The notes below the pieces were generated by a model. That model had not been told where the DNA came from and did not search any database. It was given only the letters and a program-made list of their open reading frames with translations. From Mediterranea sp. (in: CFB group bacteria) (GTDB taxonomy: Bacteria; Bacteroidota; Bacteroidia; Bacteroidales; Bacteroidaceae): 64,000 nt of DNA. The translations under genes and the position numbers were made by a program. This document shows positions 56,005-64,000 of this stretch, one piece after another; position 1 is the stretch's first letter, and each line of letters begins with the position of its first letter. Location: contig JAISIZ010000019.1 of the NCBI GenBank assembly GCA_031261785.1, positions 36,860 to 100,859 on the forward strand. Reading direction: 5' to 3'.

Positions 56005-58360
56005 CTTTGCTTTTCTCGATGTGTTCAAAGCGAACATACGGTGGATTCCCAATCACTACATCGAAGCCACCTTTATACTCTTCCCGAAAAGCGTAATCGT
56101 AATCGCAGGTCATATCGGAAATCACCGCAGCAAGGGGATTCATCCCCTTGCTCCTCCCGCACCCGCCCCCGCACCCGCACCCGCACAATTCGCCCGATTT
56201 ATTTTTGTTTAAACGATTATTGTCGATGTCGGCGTTATCTGTTGGATTCGCAAGGGGATGAATCCCCTTGCTGTGGTCCATACCATGTTTGACGCGGTTG
56301 TTTCGGATGTATTCGATGGCGTTTTGCAAATGTTCATCGGACCTTATCTCTATGCAACCATATTTCTGCGTCCAAAGTGAAATGGAGCGTTCGCCCTCGT
56401 TCTTGACAAGGGGATTCATCCCCTTGACCTGGTGGTACGCACGAGAGGAACGACCTTTTATCTTTTTTACAATGTCCACAATCTCTTCCTCCTCGCACAC
56501 CAACAAAAGATGTAGGTGGTCACGACAGATATTGTAAGCCAGCACGTTCAGCTTGTCCTCTTTGACAATGTCGGCAATCGTTTGAGTGATAATGAGTTCG
56601 TCTTCTCCGCTCAATGGATGAACTTGAGGTTCGGGCAGCGTCCCGTTAAAGCGTTTCTCTCGAACCTTATGCTTTATCATTCGTTGGGAAGTGCGACTAT
56701 CGTGTATAGCTGTCACAATGTGGAATGCTTTCTTGTTTTTGGGCTTGAAGACCAGAGGAAACTCTTTATGCCAATCGAATGCCTTGTCGCCGGCAATTAG
56801 AGAAATTCCGCATTTGATGTTATTATTGAGCGAATTGAGCTTACGATGCGGTTGTGCGGTGCGAAGCCAAAGGGTAAGTTTGGCTATTTCCACACTTTCT
56901 TCATTGAGACCTACTCCATAGAGGTTATTTTCCAGAATCGTATTCTCTATATGGGGGAACACGATGCTTGAATCGAAGATCTTGGTGTTTAGCTCGTCGA
57001 TATAATGATGTTCTTTCATCAGGAAGTCGAGTGCCGCATTCAAGAAAACGCCACTGCCGCAAGCGGGGTCGCATATCGTTAGGGATAATAGCCATTCTCT
57101 ATATGTATTGAGAATGTCGAGCAGGTGTTGCTTTTGCTTCTTTGTTCGGTCCTTGTCAATGAAGAAGTCGGTGTCTATAAGATTGAGTTTGGCCTTCTTG
57201 TCCGCACAGAGTTTGCCTAAGGTGTTTTCTATGATATGTGTGGGGATATGGCGCAAGGGGGGAAAAAGGCGGTCTTTTTGGGGGGTGGAGGTGGAGATGG
57301 TGGTGGCGGTGGTTTTTGGCAAGGGGATGAATCCCCTTGCTGTTTGCGCGGTTATCTTTTCTATTTCTTTTAAATTGTTTTCGAGTATATGCTCCAAGAT
57401 GTTTATATTGACTTCTGTATCGTAATTGTACGAAGAGAGTTTCAGAATATTGTCTTTTAAGATATGGTCACTGAAGAGCAGGCTATCCAGTACGTCATCT
57501 GTTTGGAATAGTCCACCATTATAACCAAAGATATCTTCTTTCTTTCCTTTATGCCCTATATCTATATAATGGAAGTATAGGGCTAAACGGCTGTACAAAG
57601 GTTGATACTTATGGAGTGGATCGGCATTGCGCTCTTCCCATTGTTCAATGATGCGCTGCATGGAGTTTGGTGGGAGTAGTCCCTTGTCTTCGGCGAAGAA
57701 TGCGAAGAGCAATCGGTCGAGTGCTTTCTGGGTTTTGCGGAAAAGGAGTAATTTGTCAACCGTTGGGTTATTTTTCGTAAGGTCTTCAAACAAAGCTCGC
57801 TTGAACGCGGAGTAGTCTTTATATAATTGTTTGGTGATATGTTCCTCTGTACGGGTTGACTCGGCTTTCAAGCGTTTGGGTAAGTCGATGGAAAGATTAT
57901 CGTAAGCCAGACAGAGCCACATCGTGGCGAAATCGTCTTCCGATAAATTGAATAGGTGGAACTCCTCGTAGTCAATGGAATTGTCTATGTAAAAGCGCAG
58001 CTTCTCAAAATTGGAGGTAATGACGTAGGGAGTGTTCAAGTTGTTATTCTTATAGCCGAACGCCTGAGCTTCGATCTGCTTCAAGTCGGTGATTTTATGG
58101 TCTTTTAGCTCAATTACGGCTTTCACCGCTCCATCAACGAGAATCGCGCCATCCGCCTTTTGGGCATCCGTTACATGCTTTCTCTCGGTTATCAGATTGT
58201 AGTTTGGAGAGGGATTGAGTGTATAGCCAAGCACTTTCACGAAGAGTTCCCGTAGGAAGGCCTCTTGAAACTGTTCCTCTTTGCCGTCGCGGATGTTCGT
58301 TTGGATCGCAGGGTCAAGAAAATAGGCGGCATAAGTCTGGTAGGCGGCGTGTATCTTCAT
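55958..58360 (-). CDS. Eco57I-like type IIG restriction-modification methylase with embedded HUH/Y1 RAYT-like transposase domain, truncated after NPPY
   Basis: MTase motif I DPACGSGVFLNAALDF and motif IV GGFDVVIGNPPYVRFEHIE, separated by a RAYT-like segment with RDHLHLLLV (HxH) and AIEYIRNNRVKHG; the ORF ends 27 aa after NPPY in antisense of the neighbouring hydrolase. Confidence 0.82.
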   Translation of the reverse strand: MKIHAAYQTYAAYFLDPAIQTNIRDGKEEQFQEAFLRELFVKVLGYTLNPSPNYNLITERKHVTDAQKADGAILVDGAVKAVIELKDHKITDLKQIEAQAFGYKNNNLNTPYVITSNFEKLRFYIDNSIDYEEFHLFNLSEDDFATMWLCLAYDNLSIDLPKRLKAESTRTEEHITKQLYKDYSAFKRALFEDLTKNNPTVDKLLLFRKTQKALDRLLFAFFAEDKGLLPPNSMQRIIEQWEERNADPLHKYQPLYSRLALYFHYIDIGHKGKKEDIFGYNGGLFQTDDVLDSLLFSDHILKDNILKLSSYNYDTEVNINILEHILENNLKEIEKITAQTARGFIPLPKTTATTISTSTPQKDRLFPPLRHIPTHIIENTLGKLCADKKAKLNLIDTDFFIDKDRTKKQKQHLLDILNTYREWLLSLTICDPACGSGVFLNAALDFLMKEHHYIDELNTKIFDSSIVFPHIENTILENNLYGVGLNEESVEIAKLTLWLRTAQPHRKLNSLNNNIKCGISLIAGDKAFDWHKEFPLVFKPKNKKAFHIVTAIHDSRTSQRMIKHKVREKRFNGTLPEPQVHPLSGEDELIITQTIADIVKEDKLNVLAYNICRDHLHLLLVCEEEEIVDIVKKIKGRSSRAYHQVKGMNPLVKNEGERSISLWTQKYGCIEIRSDEHLQNAIEYIRNNRVKHGMDHSKGIHPLANPTDNADIDNNRLNKNKSGELCGCGCGGGCGRSKGMNPLAAVISDMTCDYDYAFREEYKGGFDVVIGNPPYVRFEHIEKSKVTATSSETPARPPVP
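56131..56150 (+). repeat. REP-like palindrome copy 1 CAAGGGGATTCATCCCCTTG
   Basis: Exact; translated as KGMNPL on the minus strand. Confidence 0.95.
56160..56186. repeat. Hexanucleotide CGCACC-type tandem repeat in coding sequence
   Basis: cacccgcccccgcacccgcacccgcac, encoding GCGCGGGCG. Confidence 0.8.
56251..56270 (-). repeat. REP-like palindrome copy 2 CAAGGGGATGAATCCCCTTG
   Basis: Exact; translated as KGIHPL. Confidence 0.95.
56407..56426 (+). repeat. REP-like palindrome copy 3 CAAGGGGATTCATCCCCTTG
   Basis: Exact; translated as KGMNPL, inside the RAYT-like domain. Confidence 0.95.
57320..57339 (-). repeat. REP-like palindrome copy 4 CAAGGGGATGAATCCCCTTG
   Basis: Exact; translated in a different frame as RGFIPL. 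Confidence 0.95.
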
Positions 58361-58511
58361 GGTACAGGCAGCTGTTTGTCTTTTTAGGATGTTATGTTGG
58401 AATAAGGGCATCTGCTATATATTGGAAGACGACAAGGAAAAATTCCGCGTGAATAAGCGCGAATGGCGCGGATTCCTTCCGTTGGGAATCCGCGCCATCT
58501 CTGTCGCTGGC

Positions 58512-59378
58512 TTAGGCAAGCGGGTCGGGTAGTTCATCCTCGCCGCCGCCGGTCGCGCCGCCGGTGGGTCCTCCGGTGGTGCCGCCGTCGCCAGGCGTAG
58601 GTGTCGGGGCGACGGGATCGGGGATTTCCTCGCCGCCGGTGCCGCCGGTGCCGTTGGCGGGATCCGTGTCCGGGGTCTTTTCTTTCGCGTCGGCCGGTTG
58701 CTTCCGCTGGTAGTCGATCAAGCCGTTCATGCCGTCGATGCACGGGTTGTATTCGGTGGTTCGCTCCACGACCACGAGGGCGTTGATGCGCTCCACCACC
58801 GCCTTATAGGCATCGTCCACCTCCTTGCGGGCCGCCTTGGCCGCGCCGGGCAGCTTTTCGCTCTTCTCGTCGTTACGCTTGTAGATGGCCTTGCGCAAGG
58901 TGTCGTTGCTGCCGCGCATGATTTCGACCAGCGAGCCGAGGTTGAGTTCCTCCACCTCGGCCTTGTACTTGCTTTCCAGCTCTTTGAGCAACTTCGTCAT
59001 CAGTCCCGTTTGCTTGTAGAAAGGCGCACGGACGTCGATGTTGTAGTCCTTCAGAGCTTGCCAAAGTCGTTGCCCGGCCGATCTCATCTTCTCCTCCGGG
59101 ATTTTCACGAATGTCTTCACCGCGTTGCGGAACAAGGTGTAAGCGTTGTCGCGCACCGAGTCGGCTTCCTTGATCTCGTCGGTCAGGAAGCTCTTCCTCG
59201 AGAGCGCCAACAATCTCTCCTCTTCCTTGAAGGCTTTCTCGTAGGCCTTCAGTTCGTCGGCGACTTTCGACTTCACTTTCGCGTCGCCGTTCAGACGCTC
59301 CAGCATTTCGTAATGAAAAGCGTAGTGCGTTCCGTTACTCAGCTTCGGTAAGCTGATGGGTTTGATCTTTTTCATCAT
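58512..59378 (-). CDS. DUF6261 family protein
   Basis: 288 aa; helical, KPISLPKLSNGTHYAFHYEMLERLN, Gly/Pro/Thr-rich tail. Confidence 0.75.
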   Translation of the reverse strand: MMKKIKPISLPKLSNGTHYAFHYEMLERLNGDAKVKSKVADELKAYEKAFKEEERLLALSRKSFLTDEIKEADSVRDNAYTLFRNAVKTFVKIPEEKMRSAGQRLWQALKDYNIDVRAPFYKQTGLMTKLLKELESKYKAEVEELNLGSLVEIMRGSNDTLRKAIYKRNDEKSEKLPGAAKAARKEVDDAYKAVVERINALVVVERTTEYNPCIDGMNGLIDYQRKQPADAKEKTPDTDPANGTGGTGGEEIPDPVAPTPTPGDGGTTGGPTGGATGGGEDELPDPLA

Positions 59379-59481
59379 TGATCTCTCCGTTTACATTGAA
59401 CATTTTTATAAAAACACTATCGGCATATCCGATGAACGTCAAAGAGGTAAGATGAGCGTCGAAAGACGTCTCCGGGCAATC

Positions 59482-60035
59482 TTCTTCGCGAGAAGAACGG
59501 CTGACCAAAAAGTTTCGGCGAAATTTCCGCGAGGAAATCGGGCGAAAAAAAATGTTTGGCCCTGTTTCCGCTGAGAAATTATGCCCTGCAACATGTTTTG
59601 GTCAAATTTCCTCCAGGAAATGTCATGAAACATTTTGTTCACGCAGATTTCTTCTGAGAAATTATGCCCTGCAACATGTTTTGCCCAAATTTCCGCCAGG
59701 AAATTATGCCCTGCAACATTTTATCGCAAATTTCCGCGAGGAAATCAGGCGAAAAAAAATGTTTCATGACATTTCCGCTGAGAAACCGGCCCAAAAACTT
59801 TTTTTCGCCACTTCGACCGCGAGGAAATCATTCCAAAAAAATTTTTTGGCCACCTCGACGCGGGGAAATCGGCCCTGAAAAATTGCTCGGCACCGTTTCC
59901 GCGAGGAAATCACAGCAATAAAATGTTCTCATCACGTTTCCCCGCAGAGACAATTCCCCAAAAAGTTCCTCACTGCCATTCCCTGCGGAAACAGCCTTTC
60001 AAAACTTCCCGAAGCTTGTCACCCCGAAGAAACAC
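59482..60035. repeat. Tandem array of about 14 palindrome-centred units, about 41-bp period
   Basis: Core ATTTCCGCGAGGAAAT-type palindromes near 59482, 59523, 59563, 59604, 59646, 59687, 59728, 59770, 59811, 59852, 59894, 59935, 59977 and 60017. Confidence 0.92.
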
Positions 60036-60605
60036 CCTCTAAAATTCATGGAGATTCCGTCAAAAAGCTCTCCTGCTCTTTGCAATGGCAAATATATACA
60101 ATCTTTTTGGAACGCCAACTATAATCGAGGCTAAAATTGCGCAACTTTTTTGTGCCACATAGCAATACTATTGATATAAAGCGAGTTACATAAATGTCGT
60201 GCTAATCTCGATTATTCCCCATTCTTCCAACAGGTAGGCGAATCTCTGCTTCGCTTTATACATGCTGAAAGCGCACTATACCATATAGGTATAAAGCCGG
60301 GACAAAGGCGGGATGAACGTTTTACGTTCTATTTGGATTGATTTTGCAAGTCATACACCACGGAGGACACAGAGTTGCACGGAGTTTTCAGGCTGAATCC
60401 GATTCACCGCAGATTGCACAGATTGGCACAGATTATGGCATTACCGGTATCTCGATGGGACTGTTGGTTCAATAGCCCGGAAATTTGCTGCCGGGTTTAT
60501 CAGAAATATGCCGTGCAACATAATGTCTGTATCCCATTATATCAAACGCATACTATATATTCGCGGTGTGATTACACGGCATTTTTTATTTAAAATCGAT
60601 TAGAG

Positions 60606-61421
60606 ATGGAAAGATCCCTTCATTTCATGGCGTTTGCGATGACAATCATGACTCTCGCCACAGTAACTTATCCACAGGAATCTTATGCGATGAAACAGAA
60701 GCCCGCGATGTCGCGCGAGGGACCTGCGCATAGCCGGATGGCGATGGCTGGAATGCCCAGATTCGTTTTAACCGTCTCTCCCAAATCCGGAGATTATGAG
60801 ATAAACGCCGAATGCATTGACACTCCATGCGACGATCGCCTCCAAGAGCCAAACGGAGATTTGACGTATCACTGGGGCATAAAATACCCCAACGAGGAGA
60901 TTCGTTGGATAGAGACGAATGTCCCGAAGCTAACGGTGCAATCACAAAGTCGAGACGAGAAAATAGTCGTATTCCTTGAAATAACCGACGCGAATGGGAA
61001 CAAAAGCGAACTTCAGCATATTGAAATCCATTCGCCAGATGTCTATTTGGCCGAAAACCAAAACCTATATATTGACGCCAATGGACAACTGTACAAAGCA
61101 AACAAGCAACGGTATTCATACAGCTACGCCCGATTGCATCTAACTTACAGAGAAGGCTTGCCCGAAAAATACAAAGGAAGAGAGTGGATGCCCACAACCG
61201 CGACGATACTCAAACCTTTCAGTAGCTCAAGCCAAGTCGAAGCAAGAGATGGCGGCCCTCTAATCAAGGACATACTACCTACTTCCGAATTGGATCACAT
61301 CAAGAACAATTCGGAAGACGGCCAAGTGTATAGATACGTTTTGATCTTGCTGAATTATAAATCCAAAGCGATCCAGTTTATCCCTATAACGTTCACCTAT
61401 AAAACGAATATACAGCAGTAG
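60606..61421 (+). CDS. Hypothetical exported protein
   Basis: 271 aa ORF with hydrophobic N-terminus, followed closely by a lipoprotein gene. Confidence 0.6.
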   Translation: MERSLHFMAFAMTIMTLATVTYPQESYAMKQKPAMSREGPAHSRMAMAGMPRFVLTVSPKSGDYEINAECIDTPCDDRLQEPNGDLTYHWGIKYPNEEIRWIETNVPKLTVQSQSRDEKIVVFLEITDANGNKSELQHIEIHSPDVYLAENQNLYIDANGQLYKANKQRYSYSYARLHLTYREGLPEKYKGREWMPTTATILKPFSSSSQVEARDGGPLIKDILPTSELDHIKNNSEDGQVYRYVLILLNYKSKAIQFIPITFTYKTNIQQ

Positions 61422-61422
61422 T

Positions 61423-61779
61423 ATGAAGACAAATAGATCGATATACCCGATAAAGCGGAAGAATAGAATCCCTGTTTTATTCGCGGCATTGCTCATCGCT
61501 TGCGCGTCATCTTGCAATGACAATTCCCCAGACGCGGACAATCCGCCACCCAATGAGGAACGGCCTTTCGCGCCGGACAAAGAACTCGTTTATCTGTATC
61601 AGACCAATAAAGATATGATCGTATATAGTTTAATCCGATATGACTACGAAGCGAACAGGTATATCCTTGACGCGACGGAAAAAGAGATGGAGAGGCTCGG
61701 CATTTCTGCCGAAATGTATCATGATGGGAAGAAACAAGTAGAGCGGATGAATGAGATGGGAATAGAATATGAATATTGA
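61423..61779 (+). CDS. Hypothetical lipoprotein
   Basis: 118 aa; signal peptide with lipobox-like CASSC. Confidence 0.6.
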   Translation: MKTNRSIYPIKRKNRIPVLFAALLIACASSCNDNSPDADNPPPNEERPFAPDKELVYLYQTNKDMIVYSLIRYDYEANRYILDATEKEMERLGISAEMYHDGKKQVERMNEMGIEYEY

Positions 61780-61949
61780 CGAGGCTCGCGTCAGCCCTAA
61801 GAATCTATCCGGTAGATCAGCGCGTGGATAGAGAAACAAGAGCTGCCTGCCACAGGCCCATGAAGGCTCTCTCTCAGAGCAAACGAGAGAAATTCCGTTA
61901 AAAACAAACGCTTTTACGTTTATCTTTGTTAGGCATTCATCCGGCCTCG

Positions 61950-63539
61950 CTAATACATGTCGAAGTTCTCGTAACGTTCGTAGATATCCACGGGGCACTG
62001 GTAGTCTTCATCGTCCGCGTCCATGAGGATTTTCGCCTGTTCCAGGCTCGCGATGAAATCCGTGTTTATCAAGCCGGTGGCGAAGAGGGCTTCCATTTCG
62101 GGCAGAAGTTCCGTAGCCTTGACCTCGACGAGGGTGTTGATGAGGAAGGCACCCATGCAGCCATCGCAGTAGACGCGGTCGGCCATGTCGTTGACGTAGA
62201 GGTCGGCCACCTCCTTGAGCCAAGCCAGCGCCTCCTCCCTGCGCTGGGGTTCGTGGAAGATGATTTGCTCGAGCACGAAGAACACGTAGCGGTGGCTGTA
62301 CGAATCCAGTCCCGGTTCCAGGACGAAATGCATAAGCTCGTTCAACCGCTCACGTCCCAGCAGGTAGAGCGTGGGGACTAAGGCTGATAGGTCCCAGTTG
62401 TCGAACATGAAAAGGAAATAGCTGTCCTGCCGAAGCATCTCGAGCACGACGCCCAGGCTGCGGGACGTGTTCACCGTGCCCAGTAGGTACACCACGTGTA
62501 TCAGGCGGTCAGTCTCGAACGAATCGGGAGCGTCTTCACTATCTTCCATAAGCCTGAGCCCCCGTCCCATCTCGTACAAGGCCGCCTGCTCCAGGTCACC
62601 CGCCATCGATTCGCGCGGCAGGGACAGTATGAAGTCGATCTCTTCCTTGGTCAGCGGCTCGTGCCCGTCCTTGTCGAGCATCTCGATAGCTTCCTCGTTC
62701 TCTACGTCCAGCGTCTCCGCATAGCGTGGATGCCGAAACGTATAGGTCACCATGGGAAACTTTTCGTCGTCCTCGGCGCGCTGCCTCATCAACTTGCTTA
62801 AAGTCTCCACGATCTGGCGTTCTTGCTCTTCGGGCGGCAAGGACTTGAAGGCCTCCATCATGGCGCTAAATTCTCCCATCCCCCACGGGGAATGTTCGTC
62901 CTCCTCGTCGTCATCTTCCTCGTCGTCCCATGCTTCGTATTCGTCGAGTTCCTCTTCGTACGCTTCGCCCATCCCGTCGAGCAGGGTAAATTTGAATCCG
63001 TCCTTGCCGAGCTTCTTCTCGAGGATGGGGATGTACTTGCTCGCCTCGAGCTTGGAGTGGACGATGAGATGGGGTTGTCCGTGGTCGCCAAATTCTTGTT
63101 CGACACGGGGGATGTCGGCCTCGGCGTCCTCGAGGATGTATTTGGTCAGCGCGAACTCCTCGCAGGGGGCTATGCCCAGGCGCTCGGCGTACGCCACGGC
63201 GCCGTAGATGATGCTATGCGCCCGCGAGTAGTCGATGGTCTCGAAACCGGTAACGCCGTAAAGGCCATCCAGCATCTCCTCGTACTCCTCTTCGGAGACG
63301 CTGAACTGGTACATCGAATCTTTCACGCCGAGGCAGAACAGGTCCACGAGATAGAAGCCTACGGTATAGGTACCTTGCTTGTGCCTGCGCGCCACGCAGA
63401 GGGAGGCCATCCCGTCCAGACGCAAATCTGCCGTGACGAGGCATTCCTCGATAGGGAGCGTCCGCGCCCGTTCCCTGATGTATCGTTCCGGCGATAGCGG
63501 TTGCTGTGCCGAGGCGGTTGTCTTCTTTTTCTTAGCCAT
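61950..63539 (-). CDS. Hypothetical protein with HEAT-like C-terminal region and acidic D/E-rich linker
   Basis: 529 aa from MAKKKKTTAS; EAWDDEEDDDEEDEHSPWG acidic stretch. Confidence 0.7.
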   Translation of the reverse strand: MAKKKKTTASAQQPLSPERYIRERARTLPIEECLVTADLRLDGMASLCVARRHKQGTYTVGFYLVDLFCLGVKDSMYQFSVSEEEYEEMLDGLYGVTGFETIDYSRAHSIIYGAVAYAERLGIAPCEEFALTKYILEDAEADIPRVEQEFGDHGQPHLIVHSKLEASKYIPILEKKLGKDGFKFTLLDGMGEAYEEELDEYEAWDDEEDDDEEDEHSPWGMGEFSAMMEAFKSLPPEEQERQIVETLSKLMRQRAEDDEKFPMVTYTFRHPRYAETLDVENEEAIEMLDKDGHEPLTKEEIDFILSLPRESMAGDLEQAALYEMGRGLRLMEDSEDAPDSFETDRLIHVVYLLGTVNTSRSLGVVLEMLRQDSYFLFMFDNWDLSALVPTLYLLGRERLNELMHFVLEPGLDSYSHRYVFFVLEQIIFHEPQRREEALAWLKEVADLYVNDMADRVYCDGCMGAFLINTLVEVKATELLPEMEALFATGLINTDFIASLEQAKILMDADDEDYQCPVDIYERYENFDMY

Positions 63540-63749
63540 TCGGTATTGAGGTATGAAGGTTATGATTCGCGAAGATAGCATGTTTGTTCGTTATTGAGCG
63601 ACGCGGAAGGAGAAAAATAGAGAGAACATTTGGATTATTGACGATATACGCGCTATTCATCAACTATAACGTGGATAATCTGAAAACCAAAAGCATTTGA
63701 CATAGCCGCAGCCTCGCAAAACAGAAATGATTAGATTTCGTAACAAACC

Positions 63750-63830
63750 CGCAATGAAGTAACTCTAAACCGTCCCACAAAGTAGGGGAGGGAAGAACAA
63801 TCAACATACCGATTTATAAGTGACATGCAA
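63750..63830. repeat. Degenerate copy of part of the 7583-7846 inverted-repeat element
   Basis: gtaactctaaaccgtcccacaaagtaggggagggaagaacaatcaacatacc vs gtaactctgagtcc...ggaggggagggaagaataaccagcatactt. Confidence 0.5.
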
Positions 63831-63886
63831 GCCGAGTGTTCAACTCGCGTAAATTCAGTCGGGGATGCCGCAGCGAAGCCGAGTTC

Positions 63887-64000
63887 CTATTCTATTTTCC
63901 AGCCCGTGATACCCCTTGTCTGCTTGTCGTAGTTGATGCCGACTTTCACCACCGTGCGGCCGTCGGCCTCGTAGGGGATGGCGTAACCTTTCGCGCCGAT
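63887..64000 (-). CDS. C-terminal end of a PD-(D/E)XK nuclease superfamily / AAA-ATPase-like protein (truncated by window edge)
   Basis: IGAKGYAIPYEADGRTVVKVGINYDKQTRGITGWKIE*. Confidence 0.55.
   Translation of the reverse strand: MGAKGYAIPYEADGRTVVKVGINYDKQTRGITGWKIE

Noticed and set aside
54742-56052. 436-aa ORF antisense to the secreted hydrolase
   Set aside because: Antisense shadow of a CDS with signal peptide and catalytic motif.
56021-56292. Small + strand ORFs in the palindrome region
   Set aside because: Antisense to the methylase/RAYT-like ORF and composed of palindrome and hexamer repeats.

Overview
The window is a high-GC Bacteroidales chromosome segment. TAnnTTTGC promoter boxes, SusC/SusD, DUF3822 and DUF6261 support this; Tannerellaceae-like placement is an inference. 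Housekeeping content includes rsmD (partial, left edge), a RecD-like helicase, an ABC-F protein, an M13 peptidase, a 2-oxoacid:ferredoxin oxidoreductase operon and rplM-rpsI-rpsB-tsf. Accessory content includes a GH18/SusCD polysaccharide utilisation locus resembling high-mannose N-glycan loci, several TonB/porin genes, a probable ADP-ribosyltransferase-fold toxin-antitoxin-like operon (DUF3791-DUF3990-DUF3791), and two restriction-modification remnants. The most unusual object is at 55958-58360: an Eco57I-like (type IIG) methylase ORF carrying an in-frame HUH/Y1 REP-associated transposase (RAYT-like) domain between methyltransferase motifs I and IV. Four copies of a 20-bp REP-like palindrome (CAAGGGGATKMATCCCCTTG) lie inside the same coding sequence and are translated, and the ORF is truncated just after NPPY. 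The second unusual class is intergenic: three arrays of short palindromes at near-constant spacing (42 bp x 8, about 24 bp x 6, about 41 bp x 14). Two of these are bracketed by inverted copies of a dispersed repeat of about 70 bp. No CRISPR, rRNA or tRNA gene was recognised. All calls are from reading the sequence and translations; no database search was run.
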